Below, piece after piece: positions 55,125 through 63,463 of a stretch of DNA of 64,000 bases. The stretch lies in contig JAHHHM010000005.1 in NCBI GenBank assembly GCA_019359355.1, positions 124,001 to 188,000 on the forward strand, read 5' to 3'. How positions within the stretch are numbered: the first letter of the stretch is position 1; the number at the start of each line of letters is the position of its first letter. A program made the position numbers and the translations under genes. A model generated the notes under the pieces. That model did no database searches, was not told where the DNA came from, and worked only from the letters and a program-made list of their open reading frames with translations. The stretch is from Microcoleus vaginatus WJT46-NPBG5 (GTDB taxonomy: Bacteria; Cyanobacteriota; Cyanobacteriia; Cyanobacteriales; Oscillatoriaceae).

Positions 55125-57074
55125 ATGAGTCAATTATCAAGGTACGCGCTATCGCACCCAATCTCCCGACGCACCCTATTTAAGATGTTTGGTGTCGGTG
55201 CCGCTGCCGGCTTGGTGGGCTACTCCCGCTTCTCAAAACCCCAACCGGCGGTATTTCAGCAAGATACCCTAGATTTGCCGCGCTGGGTGAATCGTCCCAA
55301 GAGTGTTGTTGTGGTTGGCGCTGGGCTGGCTGGGCTGGCTTGCGCCTATGAACTCAGCCAGAGAGGGTTTAAGGTGACGCTGCTAGAGCGATCTCCCCAA
55401 CTAGGGGGCAAAATCGCCAGTTGGCCCATTGAGGCTGCCGGTGAAACGTTTATGATGGAGCATGGCTTCCACGGCTTTTTCCCTCAATATTACAACTTAA
55501 AAAGCCTTGTAGAAGAACTCAGCATTACTGAAAATTTTGTTGATTTGAAGATGTACTCGGTGGTTTTCCGAGATAATAAATACCAGCCAGAAGTCTTTCG
55601 TCCCAGCCGTTCGGCCTTTCCTTGGAATATTGTTGATTTAGCCGTTTCTTCTCCCAACCGGCTGCGTTGGGGAATTAATCTTACTAAGCCGGCACACTGG
55701 CAAGTTTTTCGAGCGATTGCCGGTTTTAATCCCCAAAAAACCTTCCAACGTCTCGATAATTTATCGGTTGCTGATTGGGTTGAGAAAGATTTTCCTCAAG
55801 GGTTATATGACTTGTATTTTCTCCCCTTTGCCAAATCGAGTTTGAATGCGCCGGATCAAATGAGTGTTGGGGAATTAATGCAGTTTTTCCACTTCTACTT
55901 TTTTGGCAATCCAGAAGGCTTAGCTTTCAACGGAACCAAGCAAGATATGGGCACTTCGCTAGTACAGCCAATTGCTAATGCAATTAAACAGCAAGAAGGC
56001 GAAATTATCACCGGCGCTACTGTGAGCGACATTCACTGGAAGGAAGGGCAAATCGACTCCATTAGCTATAACACCGGCACCGCTGGAAATTCTGTTCCTT
56101 TTTGGGCAAATCGCAACATCTTGCTAGCCGATGGACAGATGGAATATTACGGTGCCGGCGACCGAGTTTTTGCTGCCAAAGTTAAAAGTAAAGAAGCCAT
56201 TTCTCTCACCTGCACCCACCAAGGTTGTACCGTTCAACCTCAAGCAGATGGGAAATTTCACTGTCCCTGTCACGGTGCCATTTTTGATAGTGATGGGAAG
56301 GTAATAAAAGGGCCGGCAGAGCAAGATTTGCCACGATTTAAGGTTGTGGAACGCGAGGAAGAGCGTGTGCAGTTAGTCGCAACCAAGAACCCTAAACTTC
56401 CCGTTAATAACGAAAAAACCATTCAAGCAGATTACTATGTTTTAGCAACCGATGTACCCGGAGTGCAACATTTGTTCACGCGAATGACAGGTGAGGTGAA
56501 TCAGCCGGTACGGAATCAGGTGGAAAAATTAGCCATTGCCGATCCATTTGCAGTCGCACGTTTCTGGTTTGATCGTGATTTTGAATGGGAACATAGCTGG
56601 TTTACATCCTTATCCGGTTATCAGCTAACTGATAGCATCACGCTTTACCACAAAATTCAGGAACAATTTATCGAATGGCATCAAAAAACCGGCGGTAGTG
56701 TCGTAGAGTTACACGCTTACTGCTACAAAGAAAAAGAATTTCCCACTCAGCAAACCTTACTCGCTACATTTGAACAAGAATTGTATCAAATCGTGCCGGT
56801 GCTTAAAGAAGCCAAACTATTGCATCAAGAATTAGTCAATCAAAAGAACTTCTCCGGCTATCCACCTGGAAGTTATGCCGAACGCCCAGAAACCAGCACA
56901 GAAGTTGCTAATTTAATTTTTGCCGGTGATTGGGTCAAAATGCCATTTCCTTCGGGCTTAATGGAACGCGCCGTCAGCAGTGGCTTACTAGCAGCAAACG
57001 CCATTTTACATCAAGAAAATTTACAGCGAAGAACCCTTTTATCCGTAAATCCAGAAGGAGTATTGCAAATTTGA
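55125..57074 (+). CDS. cruE: CruE/CrtU-like carotene desaturase-methyltransferase with Rieske insertion
   Basis: 649 residues. An N-terminal twin-arginine-like segment 'SRRTLFKMFGVGAAAGLVG' is followed by the FAD site 'VVVVGAGLAGLACAYELS' with 'LLERSPQLGGK' and 'MMEHGFHGFFPQYYNL', a carotenoid-desaturase signature. A Rieske 2Fe-2S module is inserted at about 330-410: 'CTHQGC' (Cys363, His365) and 'CPCHG' (Cys380, His383), with the extra Cys pair that forms a disulfide in cytochrome-type Rieske proteins. The C-terminal 'FAGDWVKMPFPSGLMERAV' completes the FAD domain. Desaturases with this layout turn beta-rings into aromatic chi-rings (CruE, isorenieratene-synthase family). The next gene is a Rieske oxygenase, as expected for synechoxanthin synthesis. 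Symbol assigned by domain layout and context. Confidence 0.72.
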   Translation: MSQLSRYALSHPISRRTLFKMFGVGAAAGLVGYSRFSKPQPAVFQQDTLDLPRWVNRPKSVVVVGAGLAGLACAYELSQRGFKVTLLERSPQLGGKIASWPIEAAGETFMMEHGFHGFFPQYYNLKSLVEELSITENFVDLKMYSVVFRDNKYQPEVFRPSRSAFPWNIVDLAVSSPNRLRWGINLTKPAHWQVFRAIAGFNPQKTFQRLDNLSVADWVEKDFPQGLYDLYFLPFAKSSLNAPDQMSVGELMQFFHFYFFGNPEGLAFNGTKQDMGTSLVQPIANAIKQQEGEIITGATVSDIHWKEGQIDSISYNTGTAGNSVPFWANRNILLADGQMEYYGAGDRVFAAKVKSKEAISLTCTHQGCTVQPQADGKFHCPCHGAIFDSDGKVIKGPAEQDLPRFKVVEREEERVQLVATKNPKLPVNNEKTIQADYYVLATDVPGVQHLFTRMTGEVNQPVRNQVEKLAIADPFAVARFWFDRDFEWEHSWFTSLSGYQLTDSITLYHKIQEQFIEWHQKTGGSVVELHAYCYKEKEFPTQQTLLATFEQELYQIVPVLKEAKLLHQELVNQKNFSGYPPGSYAERPETSTEVANLIFAGDWVKMPFPSGLMERAVSSGLLAANAILHQENLQRRTLLSVNPEGVLQI

Positions 57075-57130
57075 GAGTCATTTCCCATTAAACACTAAAG
57101 CCGCCAACCCTACTCAAGATCCATCCAGAC

Positions 57131-57216
57131 TTCATCTGCGTTTATCTGCGGACGCAGGTGGAACTTGAATGACGAGCGTAGCACATTCCAGTTTCACCTG
57201 CGGAATCTGCGGTTAA
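57131..57216. repeat. ATCTGCG repeats before the Rieske oxygenase gene
   Basis: CATCTGCGTTTATCTGCGGACGCAGG (57131-57157) and CACCTGCGGAATCTGCGGTTAA (57195-57216) are copies of the ACAGAT/ATCTGC family. They overlap the longer upstream frame of the next gene, a reason to reject that start. Confidence 0.65.
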
Positions 57217-57239
57217 AAAATCAAAATCAATTCATCACA

Positions 57240-58304
57240 ATGCTTATGCCCATTCCTTCCTCAATCGCCCAAAAACAGAATATCCGACAGCTAGAAATTA
57301 ACCCAAATCACTGGTATGTTGTCGCCCTTAGCAAAGAAGTTAAAACCCAGCCGGTAGGCGTGACTCTTTGGAATCAGCCCATTGTTTTATTTCGAGATAA
57401 TGCCGGCATCATTCACGCCCTAGAAGATCGCTGCCCTCACCGGCACGTTAAACTTAGCCACGGTCAGATGATCAACAACCACATAGAATGTGCTTACCAC
57501 GGATGGCGATTTAAGTCAAATGGTGAATGTGCCACAGTCCCCTATTTAGCAGAAAACCAAAAATTACCAACTTGTAAAATTCGCCCCTATCCTGTCAAAG
57601 AGCAAAACGGGTTTATTTGGATTTTTACTGGAGATGAAACCCTTGCAGAAAAAGTTTCTCCTTTAGATATTCCAGAGTGGGATCACCTTAATTACATCGC
57701 CACCGTTTCTATTATAAATTGCAACGCTCATTACTCTTTCTTAATAGAAAATCTGATGGATATGTATCACGGACATTTACATCAAGATTGGCAAGCTTGG
57801 ACAGCAGCAGTTCTCAAAAATATCGAAGAAGATGAAACCCGCGTAACCGCCCACTATCAAGCCCAAAGCTATTACAAAATTGATAAAATCTGGTCAATTT
57901 CTCAGCTATTTATTCCTGCACTACGCCGGCTTCACCCCGAACCCTTGGATGTCAGCTACATTTACCCCCATTGGGTATCAACATTAGGACAAGACTTTAA
58001 AATATACTGTTTACTTTGCCCAGTCAGTCAAACAGCAACTCGCGCTTATTTAATTCATTTCACATCTTTAAATGCCTTTTGGCGATTGCACAAGCTACCA
58101 GTCGCATTTCGCCGGCTTGTGAAAGATAGTCTTTTCGGTTCAGCCCAAAAATTACTTGATGGATTAGTGCGTCAAGATGTGCAAATGATTGAGGAGGAAC
58201 AGCAGGCATATATTAATAATCCGGACATCCGGGGTTATGAATTGAATCCTGCTTTAGTTAGTGTTCAACGACTCATGCAAAGTCAAATACAAAGAATAGA
58301 GTGA
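57240..58304 (+). CDS. cruH: CruH-like Rieske non-heme iron oxygenase
   Basis: 354 residues from ATG 57240; ATG 57246 is also possible, and the GTG/ATG frame from 57165 runs through repeat DNA. The N-terminal Rieske domain has 'CPHRHVKLSHG' and 'CAYHGWRF'. The catalytic domain holds the mononuclear iron site in 'IENLMDMYHGHLH' (Asp and two His). The rest is the alpha/beta sandwich of ring-hydroxylating oxygenase alpha subunits. Next to a CruE-like gene the best guess is the CruH step of synechoxanthin synthesis, oxidation of ring methyl groups to hydroxyl/carboxyl. Chlorophyllide a oxygenase or PaO-type enzymes share the fold, so the name is an inference. Spacing of 165 bp with repeats leaves co-transcription open. 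Confidence 0.65.
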   Translation: MLMPIPSSIAQKQNIRQLEINPNHWYVVALSKEVKTQPVGVTLWNQPIVLFRDNAGIIHALEDRCPHRHVKLSHGQMINNHIECAYHGWRFKSNGECATVPYLAENQKLPTCKIRPYPVKEQNGFIWIFTGDETLAEKVSPLDIPEWDHLNYIATVSIINCNAHYSFLIENLMDMYHGHLHQDWQAWTAAVLKNIEEDETRVTAHYQAQSYYKIDKIWSISQLFIPALRRLHPEPLDVSYIYPHWVSTLGQDFKIYCLLCPVSQTATRAYLIHFTSLNAFWRLHKLPVAFRRLVKDSLFGSAQKLLDGLVRQDVQMIEEEQQAYINNPDIRGYELNPALVSVQRLMQSQIQRIE

Positions 58305-58397
58305 ATACCGGCATCACCAACTTTCTTGTAATCTCTAATTAACCTCTTTCTGGATTGCCCTTAAATGCCACCCATTGCCTGTTTAAAATATTAAATC

Positions 58398-59192
58398 TCA
58401 CAAACCCAATACAAGCTGTAATTCCTGTTCGGGTTTAGCATCAGCCGGCAACGGTTCCGGGTGTTCCTGAACAGCAGAACAGTAACGAGAATACGTGCAG
58501 CGATCACATTGCTTACCCGGTGCCGGTTTCCACTCGCAGTCTGTCCGCAACCGCATAGCAATTTCACTGATCGTTTCCTCCACCATTTGCTTATGATCGG
58601 GAGTTGCATCAAAGCTAACTTTATCGCCGGTTCGCAAATAAAGCAAACTCAAACGTCTTAAGCTTTGCTTATAAGCTTGTTCTAGTGCTAAATAGTACAA
58701 GCCAATTTGTAAATCGACTTGTGAGGGGTCAAGTTCCTTAACTTCCTTGGTCGATTTGTAGTCGATTAACTCTAAACCCTCATCCAGCCAATCCAGGCGA
58801 TCATACCGGCCTGTGAGGATGAATTCTACATTGTAGGCCGGCAGACGCGCTTTGATTTTTCCCTCAACTGCCAGCGGTTTGCGAATCGCCGTCTCATTTG
58901 CAATAAAACAATCGTAGTAATGTTCAAGAATTTCTTGACCTTCCTCAATTTGGGAAAGACTTAATCCAGTTTGGTGTTCACTCCAACAAAAATCAATCCA
59001 ATCTCTATCTGGTTTTGCATCTAAATAGTGCCAGTTCCCGTAAATTTTAGCTAAAGCCTTATGCAGCGCTGTTCCCAATGCAGTTGAACCGAAAAACCCT
59101 GGAGAAGGAATCCCGCGTTCGTATTTGAAATAATAAGCTTGAGCGCACCGCTGATAGGCTTGCAGTTTAGATGCAGATAATTGGTAAGCCAT
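58398..59192 (-). CDS. PD-(D/E)XK nuclease (RecB/Cas4-like) with Fe-S cysteines
   Basis: 264 residues. 'YQLSASKLQAYQRCAQAYYFKY' is the RecB-like N-terminus with the first cluster cysteine; 'GTALHKALA' carries the active-site His; the nuclease triad is 'LTGRYDRLDW' (Asp), 'LELIDYKSTKE' (Asp...Lys) and a downstream Gln in 'DLQIGLYYLALEQ'. Three C-terminal cysteines 'CDRCTYSRYC' complete a 4Fe-4S site, as in AddB/Cas4/Dna2. No cas genes are near, so it is probably a stand-alone repair or processing exonuclease. On the same strand as the EVE gene 96 bp upstream, possibly one unit. Confidence 0.88.
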   Translation of the reverse strand: MAYQLSASKLQAYQRCAQAYYFKYERGIPSPGFFGSTALGTALHKALAKIYGNWHYLDAKPDRDWIDFCWSEHQTGLSLSQIEEGQEILEHYYDCFIANETAIRKPLAVEGKIKARLPAYNVEFILTGRYDRLDWLDEGLELIDYKSTKEVKELDPSQVDLQIGLYYLALEQAYKQSLRRLSLLYLRTGDKVSFDATPDHKQMVEETISEIAMRLRTDCEWKPAPGKQCDRCTYSRYCSAVQEHPEPLPADAKPEQELQLVLGL

Positions 59193-59288
59193 GAATTCTT
59201 GGCCCCTGACGTGCTGTCAGAACTTGTCTCATACAGACAATTGTAAGAGTTCATCGGGAAATTAAAGCTTAAAGAAAGAAGAAAATCT

Positions 59289-59696
59289 TTATTCGCCGGC
59301 AAGATCTAAAATTCGCTGCCAATACTCATCCTTAACCGGCATCACCGAAAGCCGTGAAATCCGCAACAAATCAAACCCTTCAAAATAACTATCTATCTTG
59401 ATTTGTGCAAGTGTCACAGGTTGCGGCACCCGTCGCACAGGGCGTACCTCCACCACCACCCGCTGAGGATCATTTAATGCCGGATCGGGATAAGGCTGGC
59501 TGCTAACTACAGCAATTCCCACAACTTGCCGTTCCTTGCCGGTGTGATAAAACAGCGCCAAATCGCCACCGCTCATTGTCCGCATATACTTAAGAGCGAG
59601 AGCATTCTTTACCCCATCCCAAATGCCCTTCCCATCGCGCTCTAAATCGGTGTATGAGTAATCGTTAGGCTCACTTTTTAACAGCCAATACGCCAC
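59289..59696 (-). CDS. EVE-domain protein
   Basis: 135 residues made up of one EVE (PUA-like) domain: 'MAYWLLKSEPNDYSYTDLER' with 'WDGVKNALALKYMRTM', 'GDLALFYHTGKERQVVGIAVV' and 'DEYWQRILDLAG'. EVE domains read modified bases in DNA or RNA; they occur in modification-dependent restriction enzymes and as single-domain proteins such as the eukaryotic THYN1. This short form is the common single-domain type. The downstream neighbour is a PD-(D/E)XK nuclease. Confidence 0.93.
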   Translation of the reverse strand: MAYWLLKSEPNDYSYTDLERDGKGIWDGVKNALALKYMRTMSGGDLALFYHTGKERQVVGIAVVSSQPYPDPALNDPQRVVVEVRPVRRVPQPVTLAQIKIDSYFEGFDLLRISRLSVMPVKDEYWQRILDLAGE

Positions 59697-59947
59697 CAGC
59701 CACGCTCCTTAAGATTTTATCTAATTTAGGGGCAAGAATTTTTGAGTAAATTTCCCTGCTTGTGAAAGTTTATGAGATGACAGGGCTTGCCGGCAAACCC
59801 CCATCTAAAATCTCATCCCTAAAACTGATAAGGTTTCCAAAAATGTAACCAGTGAAACTTTCTGGATAGAGCATTGGCAAAGTAGAAATATACCTTTGAG
59901 CCGGCCAGAACAACTTAGGATCGTTTTTAGTGAGGAGAATTAAGTTT

Positions 59948-60688
59948 ATGCAACGTTTCGTCCCTAGTTTTAGGATCGATGCTGGAAACCTATTGCGAGT
60001 TTTACCTTTAGCGATGAGTTTAATCAGTTTAACTTTAGCCGCGCCGGCAATGGCTCAAGAGCAGTTACCGAGAACCCTCACCGTCACCGGGCGAGGCATA
60101 GAATCGATTCCCACAACCCTAACTCAAGTAAATTTGGGGGTGGAAGTGCAAGGAAAAACGGCAGCCGAGGTCCAGCAAGAAGTCGCGCAGCGGTCATCTG
60201 CTGTAATAGAGCTGTTAAAATCACGCAACGTCGAGAAATTGGAAACCACCGGCATCAGTCTCAACCCCGTCTACAGCTACGAAGACAATGTGCAGCGACT
60301 CACCGGATATGCCGGCACCAATACCGTCAGCTTTCGCCTAGATACTCCCTCAGCCGGTTCCTTGCTGGATGAAGCCGTCAAAGCCGGTGCCACACGCATT
60401 GATGGAATCAGTTTTGTCGCCGCCGACAGTGCCATTGCAGCGGCTCAAAAACAAGCCCTGCGAGAAGCCGTTGAAGAAGCCAACCAGCAAGCAGACGCTG
60501 TTTTGAGCGCACTGAACTTCACAAAGCGAGAAGTGGTCGGCATCCAAATCAATGATGCCGCCCCCCCTCAACCCCCGATCATCAATTATGCTGTTCAGGC
60601 AGAACGGGCTGATAAAGCAGCCTCAACGCCAGTGATTGCAGGTGAACAGAAAGTCGAGGCATCCGTTACCCTGCAAATTCGCTACTAA
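59948..60688 (+). CDS. Exported SIMPL-domain (DUF541) protein
   Basis: 246 residues from ATG 59948, supported by GAGGAG eleven bases upstream; a GTG at 59930 lies in or before that site. Signal peptide 'VLPLAMSLISLTLAAPAMAQ', then one SIMPL domain: 'RTLTVTGRGIESIPTTLTQVN', 'GISLNPVYSYEDN', 'TGYAGTNTVSFRLDT', 'ALREAVEEANQQADAVLSAL' and the end 'QKVEASVTLQIRY'. SIMPL proteins are periplasmic or outer-membrane associated, oligomeric, of unclear function. Single gene, convergent with ssb. Confidence 0.92.
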   Translation: MQRFVPSFRIDAGNLLRVLPLAMSLISLTLAAPAMAQEQLPRTLTVTGRGIESIPTTLTQVNLGVEVQGKTAAEVQQEVAQRSSAVIELLKSRNVEKLETTGISLNPVYSYEDNVQRLTGYAGTNTVSFRLDTPSAGSLLDEAVKAGATRIDGISFVAADSAIAAAQKQALREAVEEANQQADAVLSALNFTKREVVGIQINDAAPPQPPIINYAVQAERADKAASTPVIAGEQKVEASVTLQIRY

Positions 60689-60742
60689 AGCAGCAGCCGG
60701 TTGTCATGCAAGACGCCGGCACTTTACTTAAAAGCTAACCCG

Positions 60743-61123
60743 TTAGAACTCCCCATCGCCATAGCCACCCCCCGCCCCAGAGTTTGCCATACCCGCGCTA
60801 TTATCGTTTTTGGAACCCAGCAGATCCATTCGCTCAACCTTAATCACGGGTGAGGAGCGATTTGCCCCGCTATTTCTATCACTCCAAGAATCGAACTTCA
60901 AAGAACCAGTGACTCCAATCAAACTGCCCTTGCGGACGTAGTTGGCAGCCACCTCTGCCGTTTTGCCCCACAGCTCAAGGGTGAACCAATCAGGTTCATC
61001 AGTCTTAGAACTCGCACGTCTCACAGCTAGTGTCAATCTACACTTAACGCTACCGGACTCGAAATACTTAACATCAGGGTCGCCGCCCACTCGGCCAACC
61101 AAGGTTACAACATTGAGACTCAT
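60743..61123 (-). CDS. ssb: Single-stranded DNA-binding protein
   Basis: 126 residues with one OB fold: 'MSLNVVTLVGRVGGDPDVKYF', 'VKCRLTLAVRR', 'PDWFTLELWGKTAEVAANYV' and 'KGSLIGVTGSLKFDSW'. A short Asn/Gly/Ser linker ends in 'GGYGDGEF'. The usual acidic tip that recruits repair proteins (DDDIPF in E. coli) is reduced to GDGEF but keeps the terminal Phe. The protein is shorter than E. coli SSB, as is common in cyanobacteria. Divergent from mreB across a 382-bp spacer. Confidence 0.94.
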   Translation of the reverse strand: MSLNVVTLVGRVGGDPDVKYFESGSVKCRLTLAVRRASSKTDEPDWFTLELWGKTAEVAANYVRKGSLIGVTGSLKFDSWSDRNSGANRSSPVIKVERMDLLGSKNDNSAGMANSGAGGGYGDGEF

Positions 61124-61505
61124 AATCGTCTAAGTAATGAAATGCTAATGCACTGATCGTAGCTGAGGAGAGGCACAGGTAGTTTTGCACTCTAGGTAAA
61201 TGTAACAGCTTGCCGGCGTTACCCTAGTGGGTTTCTGCCAGAAACGCACCGCCAAAATTGACTTTAAAATACCGCTACAATTTCAGCACCAGACAGCTAA
61301 GATAACAGCAGCCACCTAAAAGCGACTTTAAACTTTACCCGGATGACCTACATCACACGCAGGATTATACCTTATAGCTTCTGGGTCTTTTGAGTCGAAG
61401 AATTTATCCACTTGACTAGACTCAGGATAAAAAACGTAATAAAATCCAGCACGACTACACTATAGTCGCACACAGAAGCATTTCATTTTGGGGGCGTAGA
61501 AACTT
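61124..61505. other. 382-bp spacer between ssb and mreB
   Basis: Divergent promoter region. One small palindrome CGACTA-CACTA-TAGTCG lies at 61452-61468, about 40 bases before the mreB start, and could be an operator. I find no confident -35/-10 pair and no coding frame. Confidence 0.5.
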
Positions 61506-62561
61506 GTGGGTCTGTTTAGTCGTTTCAATAATCGCTTTTCCTTATCTAGGGATATGGGTATCGACCTTGGTACCGCCAACACCCTAGTTTATGTATCCGG
61601 TAAAGGTATTGTTCTCCAAGAACCCTCTGTAGTTGCCATTGACCAAAACCTAAAAGTGCCACTGGCAGTCGGAGAAGATGCAAAAAAAATGCTGGGTCGT
61701 ACCCCAGGAAACGTGGTTGCCCTGCGTCCCCTGCGTGATGGTGTAATCGCTGACTTCGATACCGCAGAACTGATGCTCAAACACTTCATCCGACGAGTGC
61801 ATGAAGGCAGAACCCTCGTCTCTCCCCGGATTGTGATCGGCATCCCCAGCGGAGTTACAGGGGTCGAAAGAAGAGCTGTTATGGAAGCCGCCTCTCAGGC
61901 CGGCGCTAGAGATGTTTACTTAATAGACGAGCCGGTGGCCGCCGCAATTGGGGCCGGTTTACCCGTCGCCGAACCAACCGGCAACATGATTATTGATATT
62001 GGTGGTGGTACTACAGAAGTTGCCGTTCTGAGTTTGCAGGGCACAGTTCTGAGTGAATCCGTTCGCATTGCCGGAGACGAGCTGAGCGACTCGATCGTGC
62101 ATTATATGAAAAAAGTTCATAACCTAGTAATTGGGGAGCGAACCGCTGAAGAAATCAAAATTCAGATTGGTTCAGCCTACCCCACTCACGAAGGTGATGA
62201 TGCAACGATGGACGTGCGCGGCTTGCACCTGCTCTCTGGTTTGCCTCGAACAGTCACCATTAAAGGGCCAGAGATCCGCGAGAGCATGGCAGAACCTTTA
62301 GCAGTTATTGTAGAAGCAGTCAAGCGAACCCTAGAGCGAACCCCCCCAGAACTGGCAGCCGACATCATTGATCGCGGGATCATGCTAGCAGGAGGCGGTG
62401 CTTTATTAAAGGGGCTGGATACCTTGATAAGTCATGAAACCGGCATTGTGACGCACGTTGCAGCTGACCCATTAAGCTGTGTGGTTCTAGGAACTGGACG
62501 TGTTCTAGAGAATTTCAAACAGCTCGAGCGCGTGTTTAGCGGTCGTTCTCGTAATATGTAG
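61506..62561 (+). CDS. mreB: Rod shape-determining actin homologue MreB
   Basis: 351 residues; forms membrane-bound filaments that guide lateral wall synthesis. Actin-fold motifs: phosphate 1 'MGIDLGTANTLVYVSGKGI', connect/phosphate 2 'MIIDIGGGTTEVAVLSL', adenosine 'GIMLAGGGALLKGLD', and the N-terminal amphipathic 'MGLFSRFNNRFSLSRD'. The start is GTG 61506. It leads the mreB-mreC-mreD operon; the 98-bp gap to mreC carries short repeats. Confidence 0.97.
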   Translation: MGLFSRFNNRFSLSRDMGIDLGTANTLVYVSGKGIVLQEPSVVAIDQNLKVPLAVGEDAKKMLGRTPGNVVALRPLRDGVIADFDTAELMLKHFIRRVHEGRTLVSPRIVIGIPSGVTGVERRAVMEAASQAGARDVYLIDEPVAAAIGAGLPVAEPTGNMIIDIGGGTTEVAVLSLQGTVLSESVRIAGDELSDSIVHYMKKVHNLVIGERTAEEIKIQIGSAYPTHEGDDATMDVRGLHLLSGLPRTVTIKGPEIRESMAEPLAVIVEAVKRTLERTPPELAADIIDRGIMLAGGGALLKGLDTLISHETGIVTHVAADPLSCVVLGTGRVLENFKQLERVFSGRSRNM

Positions 62562-62569
62562 AAGTCATT

Positions 62570-62654
62570 TGTCATCGTTGAGGGTTCACCGCAATTAACA
62601 CTGAACGATCAACTATTAACAACTGACACCTGACAACTGACACCTGACAACTGA
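62570..62654. repeat. Short repeats in the mreB-mreC spacer
   Basis: GTCATTTGTCAT at 62573 is followed by a 14-bp tandem repeat AACTGACACCTGAC (62621-62634, 62635-62648) and a partial third AACTGA (62649-62654), ending just before the mreC start. Confidence 0.85.
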
Positions 62655-62659
62655 GTTAA

Positions 62660-63463
62660 ATGTACACATTGCGTCGCTGGTGGGATCGGCATGGATTGCA
62701 AGTTGCACTGGTGGTTCTAGCCATCAGTGCGGCTTGGGCGGTGCGCTATACCCAAGCCTCAATCATCTTTGAAGTTTTCCAAGGGGTAACCCGTCCTTTT
62801 CAATCAAGTCCCACAAAAGAAGAGCAACTCGATAAAGCCCGGATGCTAGCGCGGGACGAACGGTTAGTAGAACTGGAAAAGCAAAACCAAAAGTTACAAG
62901 AGTTAATTGGTTATGTTTCTGCCAATAAAGACAAAGGCATTGTCGCACCCATTGTGGGGCGTAGTCCCGATCACTGGTGGCAGCAAGTAACCTTGGGTCG
63001 CGGCAGTAACGATAATATCCAAGAAGGCCATATTGTCACCGGCCCGGGTGGTTTAGTAGGCCGGATCGTTAGCGTCACCCCCCATACTAGCCGCGTTCTG
63101 CTGATCAGTGATCCTAGCAGTCGCGTGGGCGTCACGCTCAGCCGCACCCGCCACATGGGTTTTATGCGGGGACATGGCGCTAAACGAGCAGTGATGGAAT
63201 TTTTTGATAAAGTGCCAGAAGTTCGCAAAGGGGATATTGTTGCCACTTCACCCGTGAGCGAGCTGTTTCCCGCCGGCATTCCTGTGGGACGCGTCGAGTC
63301 AGTGAATCTGAGCAAAAGCCCCGCTCCTGAAGCCATTATCGAGCTTTCTGCGCCCATGAATGCCTTAGAGTGGGTGATTGTTACCCCAACAAAGCCACCG
63401 GCTCCCACAGATACTCCTCAACAACAGCCCGAAGATGATACTCAAACCAGCAATGAGAACTAG
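62660..63463 (+). CDS. mreC: Rod shape-determining protein MreC
   Basis: 267 residues: short cytoplasmic N-terminus, one membrane segment 'LQVALVVLAISAAWAV', a coiled coil 'LARDERLVELEKQNQKLQEL', then the periplasmic two-beta-domain part with 'APIVGRSPDHWWQQVTLGRG', 'GPGGLVGRIVSVTPHTSRVL' and 'VGVTLSRTRHMGFMRGHG'. The C-terminal tail is Pro/Gln-rich. MreC links MreB filaments to wall synthases. The stop overlaps the mreD start by 11 bp. Confidence 0.95.
   Translation: MYTLRRWWDRHGLQVALVVLAISAAWAVRYTQASIIFEVFQGVTRPFQSSPTKEEQLDKARMLARDERLVELEKQNQKLQELIGYVSANKDKGIVAPIVGRSPDHWWQQVTLGRGSNDNIQEGHIVTGPGGLVGRIVSVTPHTSRVLLISDPSSRVGVTLSRTRHMGFMRGHGAKRAVMEFFDKVPEVRKGDIVATSPVSELFPAGIPVGRVESVNLSKSPAPEAIIELSAPMNALEWVIVTPTKPPAPTDTPQQQPEDDTQTSNEN

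Noticed and set aside
57165-57239. Longer start of the CruH-like oxygenase
   Set aside because: This stretch consists of ATCTGCG spacer repeats; homology begins after ATG 57240.
61412-61466. TTGACT and TATAGT as the mreB promoter
   Set aside because: The spacing is about 43 bases, much too long for one promoter.
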